Source: an uncultured Saprospiraceae bacterium (GTDB taxonomy: Bacteria > Bacteroidota > Bacteroidia > Chitinophagales > Saprospiraceae). Taken from it: a DNA stretch of 64,000 bases. How positions within the stretch are numbered: position 1 is the first letter of the stretch; each line of letters starts with the position of its first letter. The position numbers and the translations under genes are program-made. The notes under the pieces were generated by a model. It ran no database searches. It had not been told where the DNA came from and saw only the letters and a list, made by a program, of their open reading frames with translations. Shown here piece after piece: positions 46,726-56,124 of the stretch. Where the stretch lies: contig CALDGQ010000024.1 in assembly GCA_937941765.1 (NCBI GenBank), positions 1-64,000 of the forward strand. The letters run 5' to 3'.

Positions 46726-47016
46726 TTATATTAATCCATATTTAAATTTAGATGCCATCAATATATTGAATATTTTAATAATATTTTTAAAAAATATATA
46801 TTATTAACAATTGTTCTCAGATTGGTACTCGAGTAACATAAAAGGTTCCAACCAATTTCCTTACAATTCACTTCCGAATAGGGAAATATCAAAACTTATT
46901 CTAGATTCAAGTGTGCTCTCATCTTGTCTTAATCCACAACCCCTCCAACAAAAAAAGCACAGCACCCACCCGGATACCATGCTTCATGTAAATTTTTTGT
47001 TAGAAATTTAAAATGA

Positions 47017-47346
47017 TTAGTTAGCCATATCTTTCAATTTCTTCAGCGCTCTTACTTTTACAGTAGTCGAAGCTGGCTTGGCTTTGAACATTTGCTCTTG
47101 CTTCGTGAAAGGGTTGATTCCTTTACGAGCTTTTCTCGCAGGCTTCTTCACTGTTTGAATTTTAAGCAATCCTGGAAGTACAAATTCTCCCACTGACTTT
47201 TTGTTAATGTGAAGCTGAATTATTTCACCCAAAGAATCAAGCACACCGTCAACTTGCTTTTTTGTAAGCTCATTTTCTTCTGCGATTTGTTGGACGATTT
47301 GAGTCTTGGTGAATCTTGCGTCTATAGTTTTTCTTTTCTTTGCCAT
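47017..47346 (-). CDS. HU/IHF family DNA-binding protein
   Basis: 109 residues. TKTQIVQQIAEENELTKKQV is the usual HU N-terminus, FVLPGLLKIQTVKKPARKAR leads into the arm, and KGINPFTKQEQMFKAKPAST matches the RNPxTGExixIpA arm with the canonical RNP tip altered to GINPFTKQE. The tail ends KVRALKKLKDMAN. It is likely a nucleoid protein that bends DNA. It stands alone on the minus strand, in the accessory stretch; whether it belongs to the island or the core is unclear. Confidence 0.9.
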   Translation of the reverse strand: MAKKRKTIDARFTKTQIVQQIAEENELTKKQVDGVLDSLGEIIQLHINKKSVGEFVLPGLLKIQTVKKPARKARKGINPFTKQEQMFKAKPASTTVKVRALKKLKDMAN

Positions 47347-47654
47347 TATTTATTAATTAGTTAATGAATGTTTTATAGAATGAAGATACGTGTTTATAGG
47401 GTAAAAGTTTGAATTATATATTGAGAAATTATCTAATGTATTTAGATCATATATCTATGTATACATTTTTGCTCAAAAAAAGATTAAATATAAGCCAAAA
47501 GTCAGGTGTAAAAACTTCATTCGTTTGGGAAAGTCCAATGCTGAAATACAACCTTTTCCTCTTTTTCAACATCTAATTATCGATTCGTTTACAACTCGCA
47601 GCTATAGAATTAAAAGACTAAGCTAGTTAAACAGATCTTTAAAAATCCACACTA
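47347..47654. other. Intergenic region between HU gene and unknown secreted protein
   Basis: 308 bases between divergent genes, AT-rich, presumably holding both promoters. No gene, terminator or clear motif is visible. Confidence 0.5.
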
Positions 47655-48404
47655 ATGAATAAAATTTCCATTCTAATATTAATGTCTTTATTTGTTCATG
47701 GTCCTATCATTGGCTGGTGTCAATTAAGTTATGAAGAACTACCAGATACCATCTTTCAAGTTTATGAGTACGAAAAGATTGTTGAACAAATCCTGCCAGA
47801 CGAGTATCACAGCGATATCATTAGGGTAAAAGAAGCTACCTTCAAAACAGTTCCAAAATATATTGATATTAAAACCTATTATAAAAATTGTGACCACTGC
47901 GAATATGAAGCATATGTTGACAGTATCGAAACAAAACCTGCTTATCAAAAAATTATCCCATATCGTAAAATTAGATTTAATGGTTTTCGAATTGAGCAAA
48001 AAAGTACTGAAGAGTGGGCTTGGGTAAAACGTTTCAATGCAATTCCTAACAATCATCAGCCTTGTTTGAATCGTCAACAGATCGATACCTGTCTTTGGGA
48101 TTATGTTGTTATAAATCCAGAAGTGCGAGACTCCATCGAACTCAAGAATTACTATTCCGTTGCGGACACGATTGTTGTGCCTGCACAATTTATTCCTATC
48201 AAAAAGTATCGCTTAAAAAAAGAACACGCAGATGCAAATAAGCAACGATACCCTATTGGAAGTGAAACTTGTACTGTACTTATTCATCAATTGGAAGAGA
48301 AAGAAGAATTTCGCTCGGTAACCATGTTAGGAACTTATCGTACTAGACAAGTTAGACGGCTTCATCATTTTGAAGAAGTGACGCCTTTGAGTTTTGAGCA
48401 TTAG
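47655..48404 (+). CDS. Secreted protein of unknown function
   Basis: 249 residues with a signal peptide (MNKISILILMSLFVHGPIIG, about 1-21; a Cys at 22 leaves open a lipoprotein). The mature part has paired segments of similar pattern (TFKTVPKYIDIKTYY and VVPAQFIPIKKYRLKK), each followed by charged stretches, and two CxxC/CxxxC-like spots (NCDHC). No known domain is recognised. It runs toward hemB and ends 29 bases before it. Its envelope location is likely; nothing more can be said. Confidence 0.65.
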   Translation: MNKISILILMSLFVHGPIIGWCQLSYEELPDTIFQVYEYEKIVEQILPDEYHSDIIRVKEATFKTVPKYIDIKTYYKNCDHCEYEAYVDSIETKPAYQKIIPYRKIRFNGFRIEQKSTEEWAWVKRFNAIPNNHQPCLNRQQIDTCLWDYVVINPEVRDSIELKNYYSVADTIVVPAQFIPIKKYRLKKEHADANKQRYPIGSETCTVLIHQLEEKEEFRSVTMLGTYRTRQVRRLHHFEEVTPLSFEH

Positions 48405-48432
48405 TTTTAAATTGAGAAGCGAGACAATTATT

Positions 48433-49413
48433 TTAAATTAATCGCTTATTAAACATCTCCGCAAAGTCCTTCGCAAAATAAGTAATAATCACATCCGCAC
48501 CAGCTCGCTTAATACTCAACAAAGTCTCTGGCATCGCTTTATCAAAATCCAACCAACCATTCTGACAAGCAGCAGTGAGCATCGCACATTCTCCACTTAC
48601 ATGATAAGCAGCAATTGGTAAGTCAAAATTTTCTTTTAACAAATGAATTACGTCTAGATAATTTAAAGCAGGTTTGACCATTAAAAAATCTGCACCTTCT
48701 AATGTATCTAATTCTGCTTCAATCAATGCTTCTGTTTTGTTGGCAGGATCCATTTGGTACGTTTTCTTATCGCCAGCTTTTGGAGCGGAGTCTAATGCAT
48801 CTCTAAATGGGCCATAAAAAGCACTTGCATATTTTGCCGTATACGACATGATAGAAGTATTTGTGAATCCCTTGTTATCTAATACATCTCTTATCGCACC
48901 AACTCTGCCATCCATCATATCAGAAGGACCTAGAATATCAAAACCTGCTTCTGCTTGTGCTACCGCCATCTTTTCCAAAATCGGTAAAGTGACATCATTG
49001 ATAATTTCTCCATTCTCAACAAAACCATCGTGACCATCAGAACTGTATGGATCCATTGCAACGTCGCTGATTAGTGTTGCACTCGGCAATTTGTTTTTGA
49101 AAAAATTAGCGGCAGTCAAATAAAAATTAGAAGAAGAGTAACTATGAGTTGCAGTCTTATCTTTCAATTTTTCAGGAATGGCTGGAAATAAAATGAAGTT
49201 GGTCAATCCTAAATCAACACAAGATTTCATTTCTTCTAATGCTAAATCTGGTGAGAATCGATAATTACCAGGTAAGGATTTTATCTCTGTTTTGATATGG
49301 GTTCCATCTTCTAGGAAAATTGGATATACTAAATTAGAAGTAGATAAACTGGTTTCTCGAACCATTGATCTGACGGCTTCGTTTTTTCTGTTTCTTCTTG
49401 GTCTTCTTTGCAT
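48433..49413 (-). CDS. hemB: Delta-aminolevulinic acid dehydratase (porphobilinogen synthase)
   Basis: 326 residues, normal length. It condenses two 5-aminolevulinate molecules to porphobilinogen in haem synthesis. The Schiff-base lysine lies in DFLMVKPALNYLDV and the second active-site lysine in SYTAKYASAFYGPF; DVAMDPYSSDGHDGFV occupies the position of the metal-binding loop and lacks the Cys triad of zinc-type enzymes, suggesting a magnesium-type HemB. A broken copy of its 3' part lies 5.2 kb away at 43.3 kb in the same orientation. It is the last core gene before the accessory stretch. Confidence 0.95.
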   Translation of the reverse strand: MQRRPRRNRKNEAVRSMVRETSLSTSNLVYPIFLEDGTHIKTEIKSLPGNYRFSPDLALEEMKSCVDLGLTNFILFPAIPEKLKDKTATHSYSSSNFYLTAANFFKNKLPSATLISDVAMDPYSSDGHDGFVENGEIINDVTLPILEKMAVAQAEAGFDILGPSDMMDGRVGAIRDVLDNKGFTNTSIMSYTAKYASAFYGPFRDALDSAPKAGDKKTYQMDPANKTEALIEAELDTLEGADFLMVKPALNYLDVIHLLKENFDLPIAAYHVSGECAMLTAACQNGWLDFDKAMPETLLSIKRAGADVIITYFAKDFAEMFNKRLI

Positions 49414-49440
49414 GAGTTTCGCTTTTGCCTGAGGGCAGGC

Positions 49441-49690
49441 TCAAATGTAAAATTAAAAATGTAAAATTAAAAATAGGACGATGTTGCTTGTGCTGGCGTG
49501 GAACCCAATCCTGAATATTTGTTCCAAATATTCTTCCTTTCCCTTTAAAAAAGGAAAGGGAGCTCGCGAGCCATACGTGAGGGCTACGCGAGCTCCCCGC
49601 GTACGCTCCTTTCCTTTTTTAAAGGGAAAGGAACAGAATTTGAAAATCAAATTCGAAAGGATTGGGTTAATACGTCAGGATTTCAAGTTA
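49441..49690. repeat. Long palindrome with AT-rich left arm between hemB and yidD
   Basis: AACCCAATCCT (49502-49512) pairs perfectly with AGGATTGGGTT (49658-49668). Inside, CCTTTCCCTTTAAAAAAGG (from 49537) is mirrored by CCTTTTTTAAAGGGAAAGG (to 49631), and GGGAGCTCGCG by CGCGAGCTCCC around a 15-17 base loop. The left flank holds two copies of the TGTAAAATTAAAAAT module. The poly-A/G arms match those at 2.5 kb. Confidence 0.82.
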
Positions 49691-49699
49691 GAACAATAA

Positions 49700-49945
49700 T
49701 CATACATCCGAAGAAGAAGAGCTCTGCTCTTTCTTCGGAACCGGATCATGCCCATGCCCAGCCCAAGGATGACATCGAGCAATACGTTTCAATCCCATCC
49801 AAGTACCACGCAAAGCACCCCATTCTTCAATTGCTTCAATCATATAATGTGAACAAGTAGGTTGATACCGACAACTCGGACTCATCATGGGTGAGATGGA
49901 GTTTTGATAAAATTTAATCGGGAGAATGAATAGTTTTTTAAACAT
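49700..49945 (-). CDS. yidD: Membrane protein insertion efficiency factor YidD
   Basis: 81 residues with the full YidD signature: [40 protein letters not shown] and [14 protein letters not shown]. YidD helps the YidC/Sec machinery insert inner-membrane proteins. The three conserved cysteines (25, 31, 58) are present. It lies 21 bases downstream of the DUF6702 gene on the same strand, so co-transcription is possible. The usual partners rnpA and yidC are not adjacent. Confidence 0.96.
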   Translation of the reverse strand: MFKKLFILPIKFYQNSISPMMSPSCRYQPTCSHYMIEAIEEWGALRGTWMGLKRIARCHPWAGHGHDPVPKKEQSSSSSDV

Positions 49946-49966
49946 TGATCGTTTATCAAATGGAAA

Positions 49967-50473
49967 TTAAAAATTGATCGTCTTGGAAGCATTGTCTCTA
50001 TCAAACATTAAGTACTCTTCTTTATCGTTAGCAGAAAGTGAAATGATATTTCTTTGATCATCGAATACTTCCATTAGCAAATCATTTTTCAATTCTAGGC
50101 TACTAATTTCAGTTACATCTTTGACTTCTAGATAACACCAAACAGCCGCAAGGTCCTCAGAAATTTCTTTCCCTAAAAATTCATATTCGACTTTTTCGCC
50201 ATTCACGTTTAGTACAAAATGATTTTGCAAATATCGATTTAAGTACTTTTCTGCTTTCTTGCTTTCCTTTTCTGTACAGATGAAAAGTTTGTCTGCACCT
50301 TGTTGTCGCAATGCCTCTTCTAGGTCATCAATGAAAATATGTAGACTTACTTCTATTGCCTTGGTCTCCTCGTTACATTCAATAACGCATTTGCTGATAT
50401 GGAATTCATGAAGATCCGTCGATTCAATAATCGAAGGATTTATAAAACTAAGAATGAAAATGATTAATAGCAT
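49967..50473 (-). CDS. DUF6702 family secreted protein
   Basis: 168 residues. Short signal-like N-terminus (MLLIIFILSFINPSI), then the DUF6702 pattern: HEFHISKCVIECNEETKAIE, ISLHIFIDDLEEALR-like segment, and FLGKEISEDLAAVWCYLEV. Members are found in Bacteroidota next to HupE/UreJ-type membrane proteins, as here. The biochemical role is unknown; export to the periplasm is likely. It is 71 bases after the HupE/UreJ gene on the same strand. Confidence 0.8.
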   Translation of the reverse strand: MLLIIFILSFINPSIIESTDLHEFHISKCVIECNEETKAIEVSLHIFIDDLEEALRQQGADKLFICTEKESKKAEKYLNRYLQNHFVLNVNGEKVEYEFLGKEISEDLAAVWCYLEVKDVTEISSLELKNDLLMEVFDDQRNIISLSANDKEEYLMFDRDNASKTINF

Positions 50474-50544
50474 GCTCTTATTTTAACTTGAATATTTTTT
50501 GAAGTACTAGTGTCTAAATATCCAAACTTCTAAATATCTACCAA

Positions 50545-51150
50545 TTACCAAAATTTCGTTTCGATCATTAAAATTACGGAAATTCCCATTGCCATCCCTG
50601 ATATTAAAATTGTCCAATCTCTTTTATTGACCTTCATGATATTTAACGAAATAAAAGACAGAAGTAATATGATTATTACAATCATTATTTGACCAAGTTC
50701 TATTCCTACATTAAATGCAAATAATTGAGAAATCAAATCTGATTCTTTGCCAGGCATCAGCGATGATCTTAGAAAATTTGAGAATCCCATTCCGTGGATT
50801 AAGCCAAAAAATAGTGCAATGAAATAGTTTAAATTGCTCATTTTTTGTGAAGGAATTTTCACATCATTCTTGTCTAACCTGCGAAGATTAAAAACTGCTG
50901 TCAGAAATATGGTGACAGGAATCAAAAATTCCACTATTTGACTTGGAAAACGAACGACATCCAATGAAGCTAATGCCAACGTAAGAGAATGTCCAATCGT
51001 AAACGCAGTAACTAATATCAAAACATGTTTCCATTCTTTCAATGTATAGATAGCGCACAGAGCTACAATGAATAAAATATGGTCATAAGCTTTTATATCT
51101 GATATGTGTTCAAATCCTAATTCGATGTAAGTTGTAAAGAGAGACGACAT
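50545..51150 (-). CDS. HupE/UreJ family membrane protein
   Basis: 201 residues with about five to six membrane segments. The hallmark is ELGFEHISDIKAYDHILFIV near the start and TAFTIGHSLTLALASL, whose His residues may coordinate nickel or another metal, plus LIHGMGFSNFL later. HupE/UreJ proteins move nickel or cobalt in hydrogenase/urease operons, but Bacteroidota homologues like this one occur with DUF6702 proteins and no such enzymes nearby, so the substrate is open. Confidence 0.85.
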   Translation of the reverse strand: MSSLFTTYIELGFEHISDIKAYDHILFIVALCAIYTLKEWKHVLILVTAFTIGHSLTLALASLDVVRFPSQIVEFLIPVTIFLTAVFNLRRLDKNDVKIPSQKMSNLNYFIALFFGLIHGMGFSNFLRSSLMPGKESDLISQLFAFNVGIELGQIMIVIIILLLSFISLNIMKVNKRDWTILISGMAMGISVILMIETKFW

Positions 51151-51188
51151 ATGTTTAATTTAGATGCTTATAATTTCGGTAAACTATT

Positions 51189-51197
51189 AATTTTGCA
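51189..51197 (+). promoter_or_regulatory. Possible Bacteroidota-type -7 box for the metalloprotease gene
   Basis: TAATTTTGC matches TAnnTTTG and lies 125 bases before the ATG at 51323. The -33 element is not clear. Confidence 0.35.
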
Positions 51198-51322
51198 GTG
51201 TTTTATATGGAGCGAAATGTTAAAATTCAAATTTAAAAATCTAAATTTAACCTTTCAAGCAATTTTTATACATGCTTATCTTCCCAAATTCTAGATTTTA
51301 ACCAACGATTAAACAAAAAAAA

Positions 51323-53950
51323 ATGACCATACCTAACCAATTTTCCTTTGGAAGAAATTTAATGCTTTTTTCATTACTCTTCTGTTTTTCTATCATTTCT
51401 CTAACTGCTCAACAAGCCGCACAATTTACAGGAGAAAGAGTTACTACTAACTATGAAACAGAATTAGCATCCATTTTTACTGATTATGATATCTATGACA
51501 TTAATTCAACTATCATAGCTGATTATGTCCGCAATTCGAAAGGAATATCGATGTCTATGAATCTTGAATTAGGAGATGAATATAATTGGAATATGTTGGT
51601 GTACGAAAATGATTTAATTGGTGAAAATTATGCAATCACTGAAAGAACAAATAATGGAGATGTAACAACTAGTAGAGGTGATTTCAAAACACTTTCCGGT
51701 TATTTACAAACTGCTCAAGGTGGATCTATTGGTTTAACAATAAATAATCATTTCATTTTTGGAACTATTAATAATGGAGATCAATCTTATTTCATTGAAC
51801 CATTAAACGGAGTTATTGAAGGTGCAGCTCAAGACTTATATGTAGTATACAATACTAAAGATGCGATTTATAATCCAAATTTAACTTGTGGGGTTACAGA
51901 TATCGCAAAGTATAGAATCACGCCAAAACAAACGCAAGCATTAGGAGCTCAAATGGACGAGTGCTCTATTGTTGAAATGGCATTAGCTGCCGATCGATCT
52001 ATGTTTAATAAATATGGAAGTGTAGGTGGAGTTGAAGATTATTTGGTTGGAATTTGGAACTTAGTTGCGCCGGATTATATCGGTTGGTTTTCTCAAGATA
52101 TTGAATTTGATATCGTTACGATCTTTGTTGTTTCAGGACAAGATCCATGGGTTGGCGGAACAGATGCATCCACATTGTTGGATGATTTTTTATCATGGGG
52201 AAATAACGGAGGATTTGGTGTAAGCTTTGATTTAGGACAAATCTGGACGGATCGAAATATTACGAATGACGGCAATTCAGGTGTAGTAGGATTGGCTTAT
52301 GTAGGAGTGGTTTGTACCAATGCTAAATACAGTTTGATCGAAGATTTTTCTGGTAATTCTAATGCTATTAGAAATACCGTATCTCATGAAGTTGGTCACA
52401 ATTTTGATGCAGTCTCATCATCAGCCACAGGTCATAATAATCCGCCAACAGGAGATATAATGGATCCATCTGTCAATGGGGCTACTAGTTGGTCGGCTGC
52501 ATCAATTGCTGATATCAGTGCTCATATAGATACTAGAACTTGTTTTGAAGATTGTCTCCAATGTATTGACATATCTTCAGTAACAGTACAAAATTGTGGT
52601 GGCGGACTCTACGAATTGGAAGTATGTATCACTCATGCTAATCGCACCAATCAATCTAACTTGCGAATATCAGCTGATGGCAATTCGTCAAATTTCTCAT
52701 TTAATAACACAGGTGAACAATGTGAAATGCTTTTTGGCTTGACTGCCAACGCTACTGCAAATGCTACTTTGACAGTTGAAGATTCCAATGATGGCGACGT
52801 AGAATGTAACAAAACTACAACTTATAATGTGCCTCATCCAGATTGTGTTTGTACTTCGATTTTATCAGAAAATTTTGATGCTCAAACTCAACCTGCTGGA
52901 TGGGCTAACAATGTATTGGGAACCAATCCAAATGGGCGTTGGGAATTTGCAGATGCTACGTATGGTGTCAATACACCTGCTGGAAGTATCAACGGTACAG
53001 GAATGGCATTTTGGGATGACGATGCAAAAGATGATACTGGAACAGGTCAATATGATGACAATGGTACCGATCATATGGAATTGATTACACCTGAAATGGA
53101 TATCACAAACTTTGAATTTGTAACATTAGATTTTGATTACAATTGGTGGACTTTTGATGGGGATGATTTTTTTATAGTCGATGTTTGGGATGGAAACAAT
53201 TGGGTAAATTTGTTGAACACCAATGAAACAGATTGTGGTGCATGGGGCTGTACATTGCCTCATTTCAATGTCGTTGTTGATGATTATGCTAACCCAAACT
53301 TTCAAGTACGTTTTACTTATTTTGATTCTGCGGATTCTTGGCAATGGCATATTGCTATTGATAATGTTGAAGTTTGTGGATATCAACTTGCAGCACTTCC
53401 TATTGATCTAGTCGCATTTGATGGCACCGAAAAGGATTGCACAGTTGAATTGGATTGGGAAATTGGAGATGCGTCTTCAAGTGATATCTTTGAAATAGAA
53501 AGAAGTTTTGATGGTCAAAATTTTGAAGTGATCGGTACGATTAACGGATTATCAAGTCCAAATAAAACCTACAACTTTACAGATATCAATCCTGGTTTTG
53601 AAAATTTCTATCGATTAAAAACAACAACAGCATCTGGTGAAATAAATTATTCTTCCATTAAATCAATCACGGCAACATCTTGTAAAGAAGGCGCTTTGGA
53701 TATTATTGAAGTATTTCCAAATCCAACTCGTGGAGATTTATTTTACAACATCCATTCAAATGATGCAACTGAAGTGACGGTGGAAATCAGAAATGCAGCT
53801 GGGTTGTTAGTAGATAAATCAATGATCCAATTAACAACAGGAATGAACAATCAATTATTTGATACAGATCATCTGGCAAAAGGAATGTACTATATCCAGT
53901 TGACAAGTAATTATGGAAATTCAAAAGTGAAAAAGTTTGTGAAGAACTAA
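51323..53950 (+). CDS. T9SS type A secreted metzincin-like zinc metalloprotease
   Basis: 875 residues. Signal peptide about 1-29, a pro-region, and a reprolysin-like catalytic domain (about 190-410) with SHEVGHNF (HEXXH at 355-359) and a probable Met-turn DIMDP near 378-382. The usual third ligand position six residues after the second His is Ser; a His lies at 371 instead. After a Cys-rich part comes a MAM/jelly-roll-like domain (about 500-690: FDAQTQPAGWANN...), a FELQ-type 90-residue repeat (IFEIERSFDGQNFEVIG) and a type A T9SS sorting domain (about 795-875: VFPNPTRGDLFYNI, KGMYYIQLTSN). It is expected to be exported and released or surface-bound. Confidence 0.9.
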   Translation: MTIPNQFSFGRNLMLFSLLFCFSIISLTAQQAAQFTGERVTTNYETELASIFTDYDIYDINSTIIADYVRNSKGISMSMNLELGDEYNWNMLVYENDLIGENYAITERTNNGDVTTSRGDFKTLSGYLQTAQGGSIGLTINNHFIFGTINNGDQSYFIEPLNGVIEGAAQDLYVVYNTKDAIYNPNLTCGVTDIAKYRITPKQTQALGAQMDECSIVEMALAADRSMFNKYGSVGGVEDYLVGIWNLVAPDYIGWFSQDIEFDIVTIFVVSGQDPWVGGTDASTLLDDFLSWGNNGGFGVSFDLGQIWTDRNITNDGNSGVVGLAYVGVVCTNAKYSLIEDFSGNSNAIRNTVSHEVGHNFDAVSSSATGHNNPPTGDIMDPSVNGATSWSAASIADISAHIDTRTCFEDCLQCIDISSVTVQNCGGGLYELEVCITHANRTNQSNLRISADGNSSNFSFNNTGEQCEMLFGLTANATANATLTVEDSNDGDVECNKTTTYNVPHPDCVCTSILSENFDAQTQPAGWANNVLGTNPNGRWEFADATYGVNTPAGSINGTGMAFWDDDAKDDTGTGQYDDNGTDHMELITPEMDITNFEFVTLDFDYNWWTFDGDDFFIVDVWDGNNWVNLLNTNETDCGAWGCTLPHFNVVVDDYANPNFQVRFTYFDSADSWQWHIAIDNVEVCGYQLAALPIDLVAFDGTEKDCTVELDWEIGDASSSDIFEIERSFDGQNFEVIGTINGLSSPNKTYNFTDINPGFENFYRLKTTTASGEINYSSIKSITATSCKEGALDIIEVFPNPTRGDLFYNIHSNDATEVTVEIRNAAGLLVDKSMIQLTTGMNNQLFDTDHLAKGMYYIQLTSNYGNSKVKKFVKN

Positions 53951-53969
53951 AACTACTTTATTAATTATG

Positions 53970-54006
53970 AAAAAACCTGCAATCGAACATTGCAGGTTTT
54001 TTTTTG
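53970..54006 (+). terminator. Rho-independent terminator
   Basis: AAAAAACCTGCAAT pairs with ATTGCAGGTTTTTT and is followed by more T residues. It follows the metalloprotease gene. Confidence 0.92.
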
Positions 54007-54237
54007 TTTGTCCAATAAAATTCAACAGCTTCATGGCCATAATTTCCACAATATTTTCATCATCTTATAAAAAAGCGCATATGAATGAATCAATTTCCTC
54101 TAAACCTTTATATCATTTTTTCCGTTATATTCCTGATATACAATTTGTTATGATGGCAGAAGGACCGCTTCCTAAATTATAACAATTCCTAAGTAAGTTA
54201 TCCTTAACGGGATGTGGATTAATGTTACCTAATTACC

Positions 54238-54246
54238 TATCTTTGC
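54238..54246 (+). promoter_or_regulatory. Bacteroidota-type -7 box for ahcY
   Basis: TATCTTTGC matches TAnnTTTG and lies 37 bases before the ahcY ATG, a typical leader length. There is no room for a riboswitch between it and the start codon. Confidence 0.55.
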
Positions 54247-54282
54247 ACTCGCAAATCAGTTAAACTTAATAAATTAAAATTC

Positions 54283-55605
54283 ATGAAAGTTAAATCAAGA
54301 TCTAAAGTAAAGACCAACTTCAAAGTGAAAGATATTTCTCTTGCCGCTTGGGGAAGAAAAGAAATAGAATTGGCAGAAGCCGAAATGCCTGGGTTAATGG
54401 GTATCCGTAAAGAATACGGAAAATCAAAACCATTGAAAGGTGCTAGAATTGCAGGATGTCTTCACATGACAATTCAAACTGCAGTTTTAATTGAAACATT
54501 AAAAGACTTAGGTGCTGAAGTTACTTGGTCTTCTTGTAATATTTTCTCAACTCAAGATCACGCTGCTGCTGCTATTGCTGCTGCAAAAATTCCAGTTTTT
54601 GCTTGGAAAGGAATGAACGAAGAAGAATTTGATTGGGCAATTGAGCAAACACTTTTTGCATTTAAAGGTGGTAAGCCATTAAATATGATTTTGGATGATG
54701 GAGGTGATTTGACAAACATGGTGTTAGATAGATATCCTGAATTGGTACCAAACATTAAAGGATTGAGTGAAGAAACTACAACTGGTGTTCACCGTTTGTA
54801 TGAGCGTATGAAGAAAGGTACTTTAACAATGCCTGCTATCAACGTAAATGACTCTGTTACTAAATCAAAATTTGATAACAAATACGGTTGTAAAGAAAGT
54901 TGTGTTGATGCAATTCGTCGTGCAACAGATGTAATGATGGCTGGAAAAGTAGCTGTCGTTGCTGGATATGGTGATGTAGGTAAAGGTTCTGCTGCTTCTT
55001 TAGCAGGTGCAGGATGTAGAGTTATTGTTACAGAAATTGATCCTATTTGTGCGCTTCAAGCTGCAATGGACGGATTCGCTGTAAAGAAAATGAAGAATGC
55101 TATCAAAGAAGCAAACATCATTGTAACAGCTACTGGTAACAAAGATATTTTGGCTGAAAAGCACTTCCGTGCAATGAAGGACAAAACAATCGTTTGTAAC
55201 ATCGGTCACTTCGATAATGAAATCGATATGGCATGGTTGAACAAAAAGTATGGTAAGACAAAAGTTGAGATTAAGCCACAAGTTGACAAATATACTATCG
55301 ACGGAAAAGATGTAATCATCTTAGCTGAAGGTCGTTTAGTAAACTTAGGTTGTGCAACTGGTCACCCTTCTTTCGTTATGTCTAACTCATTTTCAAATCA
55401 GACTTTAGCACAAATCGAATTGTGGAAAAATTCTGATAAGTATGAAAATAAAGTTTACATGCTTCCTAAGCATTTGGATGAGAAAGTTGCAAAATTCCAC
55501 CTAGCACATATCGGTGTTGAATTGGAAGACTTGAGCAAAGATCAAGCTGATTACATCGGCGTAAACAAAAAAGGTCCTTACAAGCCTGACTACTACAGAT
55601 ACTAG
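54283..55605 (+). CDS. ahcY: Adenosylhomocysteinase
   Basis: 440 residues. It hydrolyses S-adenosylhomocysteine to adenosine and homocysteine. Recognised segments: [52 protein letters not shown]-binding [15 protein letters not shown] (near 228), [30 protein letters not shown], and the C-terminal KPDYYRY that closes the neighbouring subunit's NAD site. Codon use is of the highly expressed type (regular GCT/GGT/AAC). It is a single-gene unit between a -7 box and a terminator. Confidence 0.97.
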   Translation: MKVKSRSKVKTNFKVKDISLAAWGRKEIELAEAEMPGLMGIRKEYGKSKPLKGARIAGCLHMTIQTAVLIETLKDLGAEVTWSSCNIFSTQDHAAAAIAAAKIPVFAWKGMNEEEFDWAIEQTLFAFKGGKPLNMILDDGGDLTNMVLDRYPELVPNIKGLSEETTTGVHRLYERMKKGTLTMPAINVNDSVTKSKFDNKYGCKESCVDAIRRATDVMMAGKVAVVAGYGDVGKGSAASLAGAGCRVIVTEIDPICALQAAMDGFAVKKMKNAIKEANIIVTATGNKDILAEKHFRAMKDKTIVCNIGHFDNEIDMAWLNKKYGKTKVEIKPQVDKYTIDGKDVIILAEGRLVNLGCATGHPSFVMSNSFSNQTLAQIELWKNSDKYENKVYMLPKHLDEKVAKFHLAHIGVELEDLSKDQADYIGVNKKGPYKPDYYRY

Positions 55606-55631
55606 TCGATAAGGATTTTAAAAATATATAG

Positions 55632-55664
55632 AAAACCTGCGATCGAAAGATCGTGGGTTTTTTT
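55632..55664 (+). terminator. Rho-independent terminator after ahcY
   Basis: AAAACCTGCGATC pairs with GATCGTGGGTTTT (one mismatch) with a GAAA-type loop, then TTT. It overlaps the last codon region of the convergent small membrane-protein gene. Confidence 0.85.
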
Positions 55665-55935
55665 ATCGCCCCAACTCCGCTTCCAAATCACGAACCTTCC
55701 TTTTCAATTGGGCATTCTCTTTCCTCAAATCTTTTATAATTCCTTCATTTCGAGTGTTCAAATCTGCGTCACTGACATTTGTTTCCATTTTATCAGGACC
55801 ACCAAAAATGTTCTTAATTTTATCAAATCCATTTTCTCCATTGATAAAATTCGCACCAATATAAGCAATAGGAGCAAAGAGCAATAGGAATATAAAAAGT
55901 CTACCTATTCCTGTTATTTTAAATTTTCCTGCCAT
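55663..55935 (-). CDS. Small membrane protein with C-terminal coiled coil
   Basis: 90 residues: a short basic start (MAGKFKITGIGR), one membrane helix (about 12-31, LFIFLLLFAPIAYIGANF), a polar linker, then a coiled coil (about 64-90: IIKDLRKENAQLKRKVRDLE). It has no recognised family. The stop abuts the ahcY terminator. Its plan recalls small envelope or divisome proteins, but no such role can be claimed. Confidence 0.7.
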   Translation of the reverse strand: MAGKFKITGIGRLFIFLLLFAPIAYIGANFINGENGFDKIKNIFGGPDKMETNVSDADLNTRNEGIIKDLRKENAQLKRKVRDLEAELGR

Positions 55936-56124
55936 GATTTAAAATTTTGTATTAAAATAATTCTAATATCTTCTTTACCGCTTTCTAAGATTGTATTTTT
56001 ATACCCTTTGTTAATTTAATTGAGGCCAAAATAAACATTTGGTCTATTTCAACATAATGTTCTGCCATACGTATTATACATTTATAACGTTTAATCAATA
56101 GAACTTAGTTCAGAAACTGAAATC

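Noticed and set aside
46271..46807. 178-codon open frame antisense to the EACC1/HEXXH pair
   Set aside because: It is the low-complexity Ile/Leu/Ser-rich shadow of the AT-rich genes on the other strand.
46811..47011. Small open frame between the conflict cassette and the HU gene
   Set aside because: No protein-like pattern and no likeness to any family; the interval is treated as intergenic.
47739..48188. 149-codon open frame opposite the unknown secreted protein
   Set aside because: The plus-strand gene has a proper signal peptide; the minus frame has no start context or recognisable domain.
54184..54282. SAM/SAH riboswitch upstream of ahcY
   Set aside because: Only 37 bases lie between the -7 box and the ATG, and no suitable stem structure is visible.
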